From: Craterilacuibacter sp. RT1T
GTDB taxonomy: Bacteria; Pseudomonadota; Gammaproteobacteria; Burkholderiales; Chromobacteriaceae
Assembly (NCBI RefSeq): GCF_023502145.1
Contig: NZ_JAMFLI010000004.1
Location: forward strand, 62,001 to 126,000
Length of the DNA: 64,000 nt
Reading direction: 5' to 3'
Made by a program: the position numbers and the translations under genes. Every line of letters begins with the position of its first letter. Position 1 is the first letter of the stretch. Shown one piece after another: positions 45,734 through 56,016 of the stretch. The notes under the pieces were generated by a model, which ran no database searches, was not told where the DNA came from, and worked only from the letters and a program-made list of their open reading frames with translations.

Positions 45734-47377
45734 ATGAAGCTGCTCGCCAACCTTAAAATATCGACCCGTCTCTACGCCAGCTTTGCCCTGATTACGCTGC
45801 TAATGGTGGCCGCCGGTTTCAGTACCTATCTTGGCCTGTCCAAAGTCCGCAATGAGCTGCTGAGCATCAGCGAAATCAATCAGGTCAACCTCAACCTTGC
45901 CACCAATATGCAGGTAAACCAGCTGGAGCAGCGCGTCATCCTGCGTACCTTGCTGTCCACACCGGCCGGCCCAGAGACCCAGGCACTACAAGAGCAGTTG
46001 CTGCAAGTGCAACAAGCTTATGCCCAGCAAGAACAAAAACTGGAGACCATGCTGAATCATCCGGAGACGCTGGAGCAGGAGCGCGTGCTGGGAAAACGCA
46101 TCCGGCAATATCAGCAACAGATCCAGCAATACACGCAAAAATTGCTGCAAGCGGCGAATGAGGGGCATTACGCCGAAGCCGAGGCCATCGTCAAGCTCGA
46201 TATGGCCCCCATCAACCGCGACTGGCAAAAGGCGCTGCATGAGCTGGCCGAGCTGGAAATGGCCTCCACCCGCGAAGACACCGGCGATGCACTCGCCGAT
46301 ATCGATAATGCGATCCTGATTATCGCGCTCAGCAGCGGGCTGGCCATTCTGGCCAGCCTGATACTCGGCATGGTACTGGCACGCTCGATCACCCGCCCGG
46401 TCGCGGATGCGGTCGCGCTGGCCGATGCCTTGGCACAAGGCGATCTGAGCCGCACCGCGCCCATCCGCCGCAATGATGAAATCGGCCATATGCTGGGCGC
46501 ACTCAATGGCAGCGTCTCCCGCCTGTCGCACACGCTGCAACAAGTCAGCACCAGCACCCATGCGGCAGTCGGCATGGTGGAAGAGCTGGCCAGTGCCGCC
46601 GGACAAGTCCATATCGCCAGCAACAAGCAATCGGAAGCGGCCAGCGCCAGCGCCAGCGCCGTCGAGCAACTGACGGTCAGCATTGCCAGTGTGGCGGATG
46701 CAGCCGGCGACTTGCGCCAGAAAGCGCAGCAGAACCTGAACATCAGCCGGCAAGGGCTGGGCGAAATGCATCTGCTGGAAAAGGATATGGGCGCGATGCA
46801 GGAAGTCATCGGCCAACTCTCCAGTTCGGCGCAGGACTTTATCGAGAATACCCAAGCCATTAGCAAGATGACGCAGGAAGTACGCGACATTGCCGACCAG
46901 ACCAATCTGTTGGCGCTGAATGCCGCCATCGAAGCGGCACGCGCCGGTGAAGCCGGTCGCGGCTTCGCCGTGGTCGCCGATGAAGTACGCAAGCTGGCGG
47001 AAAAATCTGCCAAGTCTGCCGCCGAAATCGACCACTTCAATGCCAAACTGGGGGAAAAATCAGCCTCGCTGGCCGACGTCGTGCAGCAAGGCGTCAACAC
47101 GCTGGACACCAGCCGCGTATGCACTGCCCGCGTAGCCGAACTGTTCCAGCAAAACGACCGCATCCTGCAACAGGCCAATGCCGATGTGGAGGGCATCGCC
47201 AGTTCGGTAGACGAGCAGCGCACGGTCAGCGGCGAGATTGCGCGCAATATGGAACAAGTGGCGCAAATGAGCGAGGAAACCACGGCCGCCATGCAAAACA
47301 TTAGCGAAAATGCGGTTCAGATTGCCAACTCGTCTCAGGCGCTCAATCAGGATGTCAGCGCTTTCCGCCTGCAATAA
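45734..47377 (+). CDS. Methyl-accepting chemotaxis protein
   Basis: A 547-residue chemoreceptor for flagellar taxis. It has an N-terminal membrane helix (about 12-32), a glutamine-rich periplasmic four-helix (4HB-MCP) domain (about 33-190), a second membrane helix (about 193-215), a HAMP domain, then the signalling domain with the hairpin tip [37 protein letters not shown]. It ends VSAFRLQ with no CheR-tethering pentapeptide. The ligand is unknown. The periplasmic domain has many Q and E residues, typical for the helical bundle. No che or fli genes are in the window. Confidence 0.95.
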   Translation: MKLLANLKISTRLYASFALITLLMVAAGFSTYLGLSKVRNELLSISEINQVNLNLATNMQVNQLEQRVILRTLLSTPAGPETQALQEQLLQVQQAYAQQEQKLETMLNHPETLEQERVLGKRIRQYQQQIQQYTQKLLQAANEGHYAEAEAIVKLDMAPINRDWQKALHELAELEMASTREDTGDALADIDNAILIIALSSGLAILASLILGMVLARSITRPVADAVALADALAQGDLSRTAPIRRNDEIGHMLGALNGSVSRLSHTLQQVSTSTHAAVGMVEELASAAGQVHIASNKQSEAASASASAVEQLTVSIASVADAAGDLRQKAQQNLNISRQGLGEMHLLEKDMGAMQEVIGQLSSSAQDFIENTQAISKMTQEVRDIADQTNLLALNAAIEAARAGEAGRGFAVVADEVRKLAEKSAKSAAEIDHFNAKLGEKSASLADVVQQGVNTLDTSRVCTARVAELFQQNDRILQQANADVEGIASSVDEQRTVSGEIARNMEQVAQMSEETTAAMQNISENAVQIANSSQALNQDVSAFRLQ

Positions 47378-47402
47378 GGCCAAGCCGGCAGCACGCTGAA
47401 AC

Positions 47403-47435
47403 AAAAAAGGGCGTCCCCACCGGGATGCCCTTTTT
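47403..47435. terminator. Bidirectional terminator between the chemoreceptor and cysA
   Basis: AAAAAAGGGCGTCCC and GGGATGCCCTTTTT form a stem around CACC with T-runs on both strands, between two convergent genes. Confidence 0.88.
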
Positions 47436-47456
47436 ACTGCCCGCGCCCGGCCAGGA

Positions 47457-48524
47457 TCAGATCGCGTAATCCTGTGCGCCGACAAACACCGACAGTTTCT
47501 TCGGCGCAACAAACACCTTGTCGCCCAGCATCAGTCCCAGTTCGCGGTATCGCTCCTTGGTCAACGCCACTTCGATCGCCTCGCCGCTGTCCGGCACCAC
47601 CTCGATACGTACCAGCGGGCCGACAGCATGGATATGCTCGACGCTGCCGGCGGCCAGCGCACCCTGTGCCACACGGCTGATGTCCAGATCATGCGGGCGG
47701 ACATAGGCCACCGCCTGATCGCCACCGACCGTGCCGGCTTCCAGTGCATGGGCAAAATCGCCATGGGTGAAGTGGCCGCCATCGACGCGGCCATGGAACA
47801 GGTTCACGTCGCCCAGAAAACGGGTCACAAAAGGCGTGGCCGGGTTTTCATAAATATCGTCCGGCCGGCCGATCTGCTCGATATGGCCGTGATCCATCAC
47901 CACTACCCGGTCCGACACCTCCAGTGCTTCTTCCTGATCGTGGGTCACAAACACGCTGGTGATATGCATTTCATGATGCAGATCGCGCAACCAGCGGCGC
48001 AAATCCTTGCGCACCTTGGCATCCAGCGCGCCAAATGGCTCGTCCAGCAGCAAGACGCTAGGCTCGACCGCCAGCGAGCGCGCCAGCGCGATACGCTGGC
48101 GCTGGCCACCGGAGAGCTGGGCCGGGTAGGCATCCGCCAGCCAGTCCAGCTGCACCATTTTCAGCAATTTCATCACCCGTTCGCGGATTTCCTCGCGCGA
48201 AGGACGCAGCTTGCGCGGCCGCACCGAGAGGCCGAAAGCCACATTGTCGAATACGGTCATATGGCGGAACAGCGCATAGTGCTGGAACACGAAACCGACC
48301 TGACGCTCGGCCACATGGGTATGCGTGCTATCGGCACCGCTAAACAAGACCTGGCCGGCATCGGGCTTTTCCAGCCCGGCAATAATGCGCAGCAAGGTGG
48401 TCTTGCCGCAACCGGACGGCCCCAGTAGCGCCAACAACTCGCCCGACTCGACTTTAAGGCTGACCTTATCCAGCGCAGTAAAATTGCCGAAACGTTTTTC
48501 AATATTGCGGATTTCGATGCTCAT
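47457..48524 (-). CDS. cysA: Sulfate/thiosulfate ABC transporter ATP-binding protein
   Basis: CysA powers sulfate and thiosulfate import. The 355 residues have Walker [21 protein letters not shown], the ABC signature [18 protein letters not shown], and Walker [21 protein letters not shown]. The segment [37 protein letters not shown] is typical of CysA. The C-terminal TOBE-like regulatory part (about 245-355) is present. It is the last gene of sbp-cysT-cysW-cysA; an unusual 27-bp-armed inverted repeat lies in the gap after cysW. Confidence 0.96.
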   Translation of the reverse strand: MSIEIRNIEKRFGNFTALDKVSLKVESGELLALLGPSGCGKTTLLRIIAGLEKPDAGQVLFSGADSTHTHVAERQVGFVFQHYALFRHMTVFDNVAFGLSVRPRKLRPSREEIRERVMKLLKMVQLDWLADAYPAQLSGGQRQRIALARSLAVEPSVLLLDEPFGALDAKVRKDLRRWLRDLHHEMHITSVFVTHDQEEALEVSDRVVVMDHGHIEQIGRPDDIYENPATPFVTRFLGDVNLFHGRVDGGHFTHGDFAHALEAGTVGGDQAVAYVRPHDLDISRVAQGALAAGSVEHIHAVGPLVRIEVVPDSGEAIEVALTKERYRELGLMLGDKVFVAPKKLSVFVGAQDYAI

Positions 48525-48545
48525 ACTATGTCCCTTATTTTGGGG

Positions 48546-48600
48546 GGGAGTAGGGAATGGCGAGTGGGGAGTGACTCCCTACTCACCATTCCCTACTCCC
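48546..48600. repeat. Heptad-repeat hairpin element 5 (cysW/cysA)
   Basis: Two 27-nt arms (48546-48572 and 48574-48600) of GGGAGTAGGGAATGG-type sequence are complementary with one mismatch and one wobble, with a single-base centre. It is the most perfect member of the family and fills most of the 86-bp gap between cysW and cysA. Confidence 0.92.
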
Positions 48601-48610
48601 TACATCTCTA

Positions 48611-49489
48611 CTACACCAATGCTTCCCGTGCCTGCTGTGTCCTGACCAGCGAGGCTTCGTGCTGGCGCTCCATGCGCCACTCGACCAGCGTCTTGACCGC
48701 CAGCGTCACCAACGCCAGCAGGGCGAGGATGGAAGCGCAGGCAAAAGCACCGACAAAGTTGTATTCGTTGTACAGAATCTCTACATGCAGCGGGATGGTA
48801 TTGGTCTCGCCACGGATATGGCCGGACACCACACTCACCGCGCCAAACTCGCCCATGGCGCGGGCATTGGTCAGGATCACGCCATACAACAAACCCCACT
48901 TGATATTGGGCAGGGTGACATGCCAGAACGCGGCAAAACCCGATGCACCCAAGACGATGGCCGCCTGCTCCTCATCCTGCCCCTGCGCCTGCATCAGCGG
49001 AATCAGCTCGCGGGCCACAAAGGGGAAGGTCACAAACACCGTCGCCAACACAATGCCGGGAATGGCAAAAATGATCTGGATATTGTGCTCGGACAACCAG
49101 CCGCCCAGCCAGCCATGGCTGCCGAACAGCAGGATGTACATCAAGCCGGCCACTACCGGCGACACCGAAAAAGGCAGATCGATCAGCGTGGTCAGCAGGC
49201 TCTTGCCGCGAAACTCGAAGCGGGCAATCGCCCATGCCGCCGCCACGCCGAACACGAGGTTCAAAGGCACGGCAATGGCAGCAGCAATCAGCGTCAGCTT
49301 GATCGCTTGCCAGGCCTCATACTCGACCAAGGCATCGGCATACAGATCCCAGCCCTTGGCCAGCGCCTCCCAGAATACCGACACCAGCGGCACTAGGAGG
49401 AATACCAGCAAAAACAGCAGGGCCAGCGTAGTCAGGGCATAACGCACCCAGGCGCGCTCGGTCGTTAGCGTGTGTTGCATCGCCATCAC
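48611..49489 (-). CDS. cysW: Sulfate ABC transporter permease CysW
   Basis: CysW is one of two inner-membrane permeases of the sulfate importer. The 292-residue product has six membrane segments and the ABC permease EAA-like loop (EEQAAIVLGASGFAAFWHVTLPNIKWGLLYG). LIDLPFSVSPVVAGLMYILLFG and NARAMGEFGAVSVVSGHIRGETNTIPLHVEILYNEY are diagnostic of CysW. It starts 5 bp after cysT. The C-terminal tail EWRMERQHEASL is typical. Confidence 0.95.
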   Translation of the reverse strand: MMAMQHTLTTERAWVRYALTTLALLFLLVFLLVPLVSVFWEALAKGWDLYADALVEYEAWQAIKLTLIAAAIAVPLNLVFGVAAAWAIARFEFRGKSLLTTLIDLPFSVSPVVAGLMYILLFGSHGWLGGWLSEHNIQIIFAIPGIVLATVFVTFPFVARELIPLMQAQGQDEEQAAIVLGASGFAAFWHVTLPNIKWGLLYGVILTNARAMGEFGAVSVVSGHIRGETNTIPLHVEILYNEYNFVGAFACASILALLALVTLAVKTLVEWRMERQHEASLVRTQQAREALV

Positions 49490-49494
49490 TCACC

Positions 49495-50331
49495 TCACTT
49501 CATGCCGTGGCGGCGACTGGTCCACCACTGCAGCAGATTGATCGCAAACAGCACGCTAAAGGACAGCATCAGCATCACTACTGCGACCGCGGTTGCGCCA
49601 AGAAAATCGAACTGTTCCAGCTTGGAAATAATGATCAGCGGCGCAATTTCCGACACCAGCGGGATATTGCCGGCGATAAAGATCACCGAGCCGAATTCGC
49701 CGGTCGCCCGGGCAAAAGCCATGGCCGTACCGGTCATCAGCGCTGGCAACACCGCAGGAAAAATCACGCGCCGGAAAATCTGCCAACGCCCGGCCCCCAG
49801 ACAGGTGGCGGCCTCTTCCAGCTCGCCCTCCAGATCCTCCAGCACCGGCTGCACCGTGCGCACCACAAAGGGCAGGCTGACGAAAATCAGCGCAATCACG
49901 ATGCCGGTCGGCGTAAACGCCACTTTCAGGCCCCACGGTTCGAGATACTGGCCCAGCCAGCCATTGGGTGCATAAATGGTGGTCAGCGCGATGCCGGCCA
50001 CCGCCGTCGGCAAGGCAAAGGGCAAGTCGACCAGGGCATCGACAAAGCGCTTACCGGGAAAGCGGTAGCGCACCAGCACCCATGCGACCAAGAAGCCCAT
50101 CACGCAATTGATTAAGGCCGCCAGTGCCGCCGTGCCGAACGACAGCTGCAAAGAGGCCACCACGCGCGGCGCACTCACCGTCTCCCAGAACAGGGGCAAG
50201 CCCAGCTGGGACGAGGTCAGGATCAGCGCCGTTAAAGGCAGCAGCACAATCAGCCCCAGCCAGAAGATGGCATACCCTAGAGACAGGCCAAAGCCGGGCA
50301 GGACGCTGTAACGTTTGGCAAGAAAAGTCAT
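49495..50331 (-). CDS. cysT: Sulfate ABC transporter permease CysT
   Basis: CysT (CysU) is the partner of CysW. The 278-residue product has LPGFGLSLGYAIFWLGLIVLLPLTALI at the start, six membrane helices, LVDLPFALPTAVAGIALTTIYAPNGWLGQ, the cytoplasmic loop EEAATCLGAGRWQIFRRVIFPAVLPALMTG, and AFARATGEFGSVIFIAGNIPLVSEIAPL. It begins after a 112-bp gap from sbp that holds a heptad repeat, and is followed by cysW. Confidence 0.96.
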   Translation of the reverse strand: MTFLAKRYSVLPGFGLSLGYAIFWLGLIVLLPLTALILTSSQLGLPLFWETVSAPRVVASLQLSFGTAALAALINCVMGFLVAWVLVRYRFPGKRFVDALVDLPFALPTAVAGIALTTIYAPNGWLGQYLEPWGLKVAFTPTGIVIALIFVSLPFVVRTVQPVLEDLEGELEEAATCLGAGRWQIFRRVIFPAVLPALMTGTAMAFARATGEFGSVIFIAGNIPLVSEIAPLIIISKLEQFDFLGATAVAVVMLMLSFSVLFAINLLQWWTSRRHGMK

Positions 50332-50357
50332 ATTCGAAATCCAGTGTCCGGCATCAT

Positions 50358-50432
50358 GGACTGGGGATCCGGGATCCGGGATCTGCGCCCCATTCCCGAG
50401 TCCCTGATCCCTGATCCCTAGTCCCTAATCCC
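50358..50432. repeat. Heptad-repeat hairpin element 6 (sbp/cysT)
   Basis: GGGATCC-type units in the first arm (50358-50383) face TCCCTGATCCCTGA-type units in the second (50392-50432) with strict 7-nt spacing. The arms can pair in more than one register. It occupies most of the gap between sbp and cysT. Confidence 0.85.
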
Positions 50433-50443
50433 ATTCTTAAGCC

Positions 50444-51448
50444 TTATTTTTTGGTATAAATCTGGTCAAATACACCGCCGTCGGCAAAGTGGGTCTTCAT
50501 CACGCCATCCCAGCCGCCGAATACCTTGTCCACGGTAAAGGTTCTGACCGGTGGGAACTGGCCGGCAAACTTGGCCAGCACCTGCGGGTTTTGCGGACGC
50601 AGATAGTTCTGTGCGGCCAGCGTCTGGCCTTCGTTACTCCACAGATACTTGAGGTATTCCTCGGCCTGCTTGCGCGTGCCCTTCTTGTCCACCACCTTGT
50701 CCACCACCGCCACCGGATTCTCGGCCGCCACGGTCAGGGTTGGATACACAATCTCGAAACTGCCGCGACCGAATTCGCGCGCAATCATTTCCGCCTCGTT
50801 CTCGAAGGTCACCAGCGCGTCGCCGATCTGGCGCTGCATAAAGGTGGTGGTAGCGGCACGACCGCCGGTGTCCAGTACCGGTACATTGCCAAACACCTTG
50901 CCGACAAAGCCCTTGGCCGATGCGTCATTGCCGCCGGGCTGCTTCAAGGCCCAGCCATAGGCGCCGAGATAAGCATAACGGCCGTTACCCGAGGTCTTGG
51001 GGTTGGCAATAATGGCCTGCACCCCCGGGCGAGCCAGATCTTTCCAGTCGCGGATGGCTTTAGGGTTGCCCTTGCGCACCAGAATCACCGTCGCCGAAGT
51101 AAACGGCACGCTGTTATTAGCCAAACGTTTGGCCCAATCCTTGGGCACCAGCGCGCCGCGTTCGGCCAGAATATTGATGTCTGGTGCCTGATTCATGGTG
51201 ATCACATCGGCTTGCAGGCCATTGACCACGCTCATCGCCTGCTTGCTCGAACCGCCATGCGACTGCTGCAGCGTCACCGTCTCGCCATTCTTGGCTTTCC
51301 AGTATTTCTGGAAAGCCGGGTTGTAGTCCTTGTAGAAGTCGCGCATCACGTCGTAAGAGACGTTGAGCAAAGTCACGTCGGCAAAGGCCGGGATGCTGGC
51401 GGACGACAACAACAGGGCGGTCAGCGTTTTCAGGGCAAGACGTTTCAT
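50444..51448 (-). CDS. sbp: Periplasmic sulfate-binding protein
   Basis: Sbp binds sulfate in the periplasm and hands it to the CysTWA transporter. The 334-residue product has a signal peptide (MKRLALKTLTALLLSSASIPAFA), then DVTLLNVSYDVMRDFYKDYNPAFQKYWKAK, GETVTLQQSHGGSSKQAMSV (the sulfate-loop Ser-Gly), NPKTSGNGRYAYLGAYGWAL, and EFGRGSFEIVYPTLT. These are standard for the sulfate-binding proteins. The first gene of the operon; upstream is about 220 bp to the divergent DUF3422 gene. The promoter may be under CysB control, but I cannot identify a site. Confidence 0.96.
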   Translation of the reverse strand: MKRLALKTLTALLLSSASIPAFADVTLLNVSYDVMRDFYKDYNPAFQKYWKAKNGETVTLQQSHGGSSKQAMSVVNGLQADVITMNQAPDINILAERGALVPKDWAKRLANNSVPFTSATVILVRKGNPKAIRDWKDLARPGVQAIIANPKTSGNGRYAYLGAYGWALKQPGGNDASAKGFVGKVFGNVPVLDTGGRAATTTFMQRQIGDALVTFENEAEMIAREFGRGSFEIVYPTLTVAAENPVAVVDKVVDKKGTRKQAEEYLKYLWSNEGQTLAAQNYLRPQNPQVLAKFAGQFPPVRTFTVDKVFGGWDGVMKTHFADGGVFDQIYTKK

Positions 51449-51671
51449 CGGGTTTTCCTTGGCGGTGCGGATTGCAAGCAGGATACCCAGATAGCCTTAT
51501 TTCCAGAAAGACTGTTGTGAAATACTTTTATTCCTAAAAAACATAAACCATCCTGCCTTATGCCGCATCCTGCCGTGCATCGCGCAACCGGCTTGGCTTG
51601 CCAGCGTGCGGGCCTGCGATGCAATATGACTAGCTGTCTTCATCTATCTGCCATCCACAAAGGAAACCCTC

Positions 51672-52982
51672 TTGAACGCCCAGTACCGGCCCGACCAGAT
51701 TCCTGCGCACCCGCTACGCCAGACACTGAATGACGAAGCGCATGCCCGGCCGCCCGCGGCCATTCTGGCACCGGCACGGCTGTCAACACTGACGCTGTTT
51801 TTTGACCGCGACAGTGGCGGCCAGCAAGAAGCACTGGAGCAACTGACCAGCCGGCTGGGCTTTCCCCCGCCTACCCGTCACCAAGCCCATTACCGCGCCG
51901 AACAAAATGACCTGCTGCTGCGCTGGTCGCTGCATACCGAGTTTGCCCGCTACACCTTTGTGCAATACGGTCAGGGCGCGCAGGATTTCGAGGCGACCGC
52001 GCTGGATGCCATTCCCCAAGCCTGGCTTGAGAGCGTGCCGGGGCTGGCGCTAGTCGGCATTCATGCCCTGCTCTTGCCGGCCTGTGCCGCGATGCCGGAC
52101 TCTCCGCGCGCCATCGCCGGGCGCTGGTTCGATGGTCATGGCCTGATCGGTGCCGAAATCGGCGACGGGAATGGGGTGGCCTATACCGACTTGCGCCTGC
52201 ATCCCGACTCGCGTCTGGCCGGCGGTTTTTCGCGGCTGGTGGTGATAGACCGTGCGATGGGGCCGCGCCAAAGCGGACGCATGCTGCAAAGGCTGTTTGA
52301 AATCGAGGCTTACCGCATGCTGGCGCTGTTGGCGCTGCCGATGGCCAAGGCGCAAATGCAGACGCTGGACGAACTGGGGCTTGCCTTGCGCGCCATTACC
52401 GAACGCATGAGCCAGCCCGACAGCGACGACGCCACCATGCTGGGCGAACTCAGCCAGCTCTCGGCGGCGACCGAAAACCTGATTGCACAAAGCCAGTACC
52501 GCTTTTCGGCGGCACATGCCTATTACCAGCTGGTCGAGCGGCGCATAGGCGAGTTGCGCGAAAGCCGCTTGCCCGGCTTGCAACCGTTCCGCGAATTTAT
52601 GGCACACCGTCTGGAGCCGGCCATGGATACCTGCCTGACTATCAGCCGGCGTCAGGACAGGCTGACCGCCCGTTTGCAACGCGCAACCGCCTTGCTGCGC
52701 ACCCGGGTCGAGGTGATGAACGAAGAGCAGAACAAGGCCCTGCTGGCCAGCATGGACAAGCGCGCCGAATTGCAGCTGCGCCTGCAACAGACGGTCGAAG
52801 GTTTATCGGTCGGTGTGCTCACCTATTACGCAGTCGGCCTGATAGGCTATGCGACCAAGGCGGTGAAAGCCGCCGGCGTGCACCTCAATGCCGAACTGCT
52901 CACCGGGCTGTCGATTCCACTGGTCGCACTGGGGGTCTGGTGGGGAGTACACCGGGCCAAACGGGCACTGGGTCACAGTTAG
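51672..52982 (+). CDS. DUF3422 family protein (membrane anchored)
   Basis: A 436-residue DUF3422 protein. The start is TTG at 51672 with AAAGGAAA before it. The N-terminal part holds HPLRQTLNDEAHARPPAAI and the family's RWSLHTEFARYTF motif; the middle shows RLVVIDRAMGPRQSGRMLQRLFEIEAYRMLALLALPMAKA and a helical region with RTRVEVMNEEQNKALLASMDKRAELQLRLQQTVEGLSV. Two hydrophobic helices (VGVLTYYAVGLIGYA and TGLSIPLVALGVWWGVH) end the protein, so it is probably tethered to the inner membrane. The function is unknown. It follows sbp divergently and is upstream of an MscS-family gene. Confidence 0.9.
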   Translation: MNAQYRPDQIPAHPLRQTLNDEAHARPPAAILAPARLSTLTLFFDRDSGGQQEALEQLTSRLGFPPPTRHQAHYRAEQNDLLLRWSLHTEFARYTFVQYGQGAQDFEATALDAIPQAWLESVPGLALVGIHALLLPACAAMPDSPRAIAGRWFDGHGLIGAEIGDGNGVAYTDLRLHPDSRLAGGFSRLVVIDRAMGPRQSGRMLQRLFEIEAYRMLALLALPMAKAQMQTLDELGLALRAITERMSQPDSDDATMLGELSQLSAATENLIAQSQYRFSAAHAYYQLVERRIGELRESRLPGLQPFREFMAHRLEPAMDTCLTISRRQDRLTARLQRATALLRTRVEVMNEEQNKALLASMDKRAELQLRLQQTVEGLSVGVLTYYAVGLIGYATKAVKAAGVHLNAELLTGLSIPLVALGVWWGVHRAKRALGHS

Positions 52983-53037
52983 GCCGGAAAATATGCGGTC
53001 GATATGCCATGTTTAATGCATATCAAGGGAGCACACC

Positions 53038-54666
53038 ATGCCCATGCGCCGCCTGTTATTACTGCTCAGCCTGATTCTTACACTGCTGCCGGCCATCGCT
53101 TGGCCCGCCGTGGCAGACCCCGCCCCCACGCCGGCGACGCTGACCATTGCCAACCAGACACTGTTTACCTTTCGCGCCGATTTCGGCGAGGTCAGCCCGG
53201 CACAAAGAGCCGAACGCGCACACCAGCGCATCACCGCGCTCAATGCGGCCGATCTGCAACGCCCGGTGCTCAGCACGCCGTTTACGGCCAATGGTGTAGC
53301 GGGACTGCGCTTCATCATTCACGGCAAACCGCTGTTCTCCATCATCGAGGCGGATCTCGACCCTTCCGACGGGCTTAATCTCTTATCTACCGCCCAGCAA
53401 GTCGAGCAGCGGCTGAATACACTGCGCCTGACTTATCTCGAACAAAGCTCGCCGGAGCAGATTGCGCGCGCCGCCGCGCTGTCGCTGGCGGCAACACTGG
53501 CGCTGGCAACCGCGCTATGGGGACTTAAACGCCTGCATCAGCGCGCGGTCGAGCGCGTGCTCAAGCGTCCGCTACGCGCGCGGCGCTGGCTGAAGGACAA
53601 ACAGGACTTTGAAGGCGTTTTGCGTACGCTGGAACAGCGCCTGCTCGATCTGTCGGCCTTGGTTGGCGTGCTGCTGCTCGTGCACTTGTGGCTGAGTTTT
53701 GTGCTGACCCGTTTCCCCTATACCCGGCCCTGGGGCCAGCAAATGGGGCAGTCGCTATTCGACCTGCTGGCCAATATCGCCGACAGCGTCTTAAGCGCCG
53801 TGCCCGGGCTGGTCAAGGTCACGGTGATTTTCCTGCTGACCCGGCTGGCGATACGCGGACTGGGCTTACTGTTTAATGCGGTAGAAAACCAGCGTCTAAG
53901 CCTGCCCGGCCTGTATCAGGAAACCGTCGGCGCCACCCGCCGCCTGACTTCGCTGGCGCTGTGGCTGTTTGCCCTGACGGCCGCCTACCCCTATCTGCCC
54001 GGCTCCAACTCCGATGCTTTCAAGGGCATCAGCGTGTTTTTCGGCCTGATGGTGACGCTGGGCTCGACCGGCATCATGACCCATGCCATGAGCGGGCTGG
54101 TGCTGGTCTACTCGCGCGCGCTCAAACCGGGCGATCTGGTACAGGTGGGCGATGTGGATGGTTTTGTCAGCGAACTGGGAGCCTTGTCGACCAAGATCAT
54201 CACCCGCCACGGCAATGAAGTCACCCTGCCCAACTCGGTCGTGGTCGGTGGCAAAGTCATCAATTACACCCGCCAGGCCGGCGAGCGCGGCCTGCCGCTG
54301 ACCACCAAAATCACCATCGGCTACGACACGCCATGGCGTCAGGTCCACGCCATGCTGGAACTGGCGGCACGGCGCACCGCAGGGCTAAACCAGAGCGAAG
54401 CACCCATTGTGCGCCAGCTGAATCTGCAGGATTTTTACATCGAATACGAGCTGGAAGCGCGCATGCCGCTGGATGCCAAGCCGCCCGCAGTCAAAACCGC
54501 ACTGCACAGCCAGATTCTGGATGTATTCAACGAATTCGGCGTGCAAATCATGTCGCCCAACTTTGAGAACCAGCCCGAAGGGGCGGTGCTGGTCAGCAAG
54601 GAAAACTGGTATGCCGCACCGGCACCCTCCGCCGGCAGCAGCGCTCAGCCGCCATCGGCCAGCTAG
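53038..54666 (+). CDS. MscS-family mechanosensitive channel
   Basis: Mechanosensitive small-conductance channels release solutes when turgor rises. The 542-residue product begins with a signal peptide and an N-terminal periplasmic region of about 130 residues. Several membrane helices follow, then the pore helix and cytoplasmic vestibule: LGSTGIMTHAMSGLVLVYSRALKPGDLVQVGDVDGFVSELG, KIITRHGNEVTLPNSVVVGGKVINYTR, and the C-terminal TALHSQILDVFNEFGVQIMSPNF. Longer than E. coli MscS (286), like the MscM-type family. It lies just downstream of the DUF3422 gene. Confidence 0.93.
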   Translation: MPMRRLLLLLSLILTLLPAIAWPAVADPAPTPATLTIANQTLFTFRADFGEVSPAQRAERAHQRITALNAADLQRPVLSTPFTANGVAGLRFIIHGKPLFSIIEADLDPSDGLNLLSTAQQVEQRLNTLRLTYLEQSSPEQIARAAALSLAATLALATALWGLKRLHQRAVERVLKRPLRARRWLKDKQDFEGVLRTLEQRLLDLSALVGVLLLVHLWLSFVLTRFPYTRPWGQQMGQSLFDLLANIADSVLSAVPGLVKVTVIFLLTRLAIRGLGLLFNAVENQRLSLPGLYQETVGATRRLTSLALWLFALTAAYPYLPGSNSDAFKGISVFFGLMVTLGSTGIMTHAMSGLVLVYSRALKPGDLVQVGDVDGFVSELGALSTKIITRHGNEVTLPNSVVVGGKVINYTRQAGERGLPLTTKITIGYDTPWRQVHAMLELAARRTAGLNQSEAPIVRQLNLQDFYIEYELEARMPLDAKPPAVKTALHSQILDVFNEFGVQIMSPNFENQPEGAVLVSKENWYAAPAPSAGSSAQPPSAS

Positions 54667-54731
54667 AGACTGGCGGCGACTCTGCAAGCTGGGGTAATCT
54701 TTGACCATATTACCTAGCGGAACAGCAGAAC

Positions 54732-55994
54732 ATGGACATTCAGGAATACATGCAGAACGTCGGCCAGGCCGCTCGTCAGGCCAGCCGCGAAATTGCCCGC
54801 GCCGACACCCTGCAGAAAAATGCCGCACTGGAAGCGATGGCCGCAGCCATCGAACGCGATAGCGAAAAATTGCTGGCCGCCAACCGTCGCGATGTCGAGC
54901 AGGCCATCGCCGATGGCTTGGCACCGGCCATGGTCGACCGCCTGACGCTGAATGCGGGCACCATTGCATCCATGGCCGAAGGCCTGCGCCAGATCGCCAG
55001 CCTGCCCGATCCGGTCGGCGAGATGGACGATTTCTGCTACCGCCCGTCCGGCATCCAGCTAGGCAAGATGCGCGTACCGCTGGGCGTGGTCGGCATCATC
55101 TACGAGGCGCGGCCGAATGTGACGGCCGACGCCGCCGGCCTGTGCTTGAAATCCGGCAACGCCACCATCCTGCGCGGTGGCTCGGAAGCCTTCCACAGCA
55201 ACCAGGCTATCGCCGCCTGCGTGCACGAAGGCCTCGCCGCCGCCGGCCTGCCTGAAACCGCGGTACAAGTGCTGAAAACCACCGACCGCGCTGCCGTCGG
55301 TGCGCTCATTACCATGCCCGAGTATGTGGATGTGATCGTACCGCGTGGTGGCAAAGGGCTGATCGCGCGCATCAGCGCCGAGGCGCGCGTCCCGGTGATC
55401 AAGCATTTGGATGGCAACTGCCATAGCTATGTAGATGACAAGGCGGATCTGGCCAAAGCGCTGACGGTGTGCGACAACGCCAAGACCCACCGCTACGGCA
55501 CCTGCAATACCATGGAGACACTGCTGGTACATGCGGCGGTCGCCGGCGAATTCCTGCCGCAGATCTGTGCCATCTATGCGTCCAAAGGCGTAGAAATGCG
55601 TGGCGATGCCGCCACACGCGCCATTGTCGGGGCCGACAAGGTGGGCACGGCGAGCGAGGACGACTGGTTTACCGAGTATGCGGCCGCAATTATCGCCATT
55701 CGCGTGGTGGATGGTCTGGATAGCGCCATCAGCCATATCAACCACTACGGCAGCCACCACACCGATGCCATTCTGACCGAAGACTACGGCCGCGCGCGCC
55801 GCTTCCTGCGCGAAGTGGACTCCAGCTCAGTCATGGTCAACGCCAGCACCCGTTTTGCCGATGGCTTCGAATATGGCTTAGGCGCTGAAATCGGTATCTC
55901 GACCGACAAGATCCACGCCCGCGGCCCGGTCGGCCTGGAAGGCCTGACCAGCCAGAAGTGGGTGGTATTGGGAGACGGCCAGATCCGGCGCTAA
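54732..55994 (+). CDS. proA: Gamma-glutamyl phosphate reductase
   Basis: ProA reduces gamma-glutamyl phosphate to the semialdehyde in proline synthesis. The 420 residues have the N-terminal [72 protein letters not shown], the catalytic Cys in [16 protein letters not shown], and [36 protein letters not shown]. proB is not beside it. The gene stands alone, between mscS and a GGDEF-EAL gene. Confidence 0.97.
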   Translation: MDIQEYMQNVGQAARQASREIARADTLQKNAALEAMAAAIERDSEKLLAANRRDVEQAIADGLAPAMVDRLTLNAGTIASMAEGLRQIASLPDPVGEMDDFCYRPSGIQLGKMRVPLGVVGIIYEARPNVTADAAGLCLKSGNATILRGGSEAFHSNQAIAACVHEGLAAAGLPETAVQVLKTTDRAAVGALITMPEYVDVIVPRGGKGLIARISAEARVPVIKHLDGNCHSYVDDKADLAKALTVCDNAKTHRYGTCNTMETLLVHAAVAGEFLPQICAIYASKGVEMRGDAATRAIVGADKVGTASEDDWFTEYAAAIIAIRVVDGLDSAISHINHYGSHHTDAILTEDYGRARRFLREVDSSSVMVNASTRFADGFEYGLGAEIGISTDKIHARGPVGLEGLTSQKWVVLGDGQIRR

Positions 55995-56016
55995 AACCAT
56001 CCGCTGCAGACATGCA

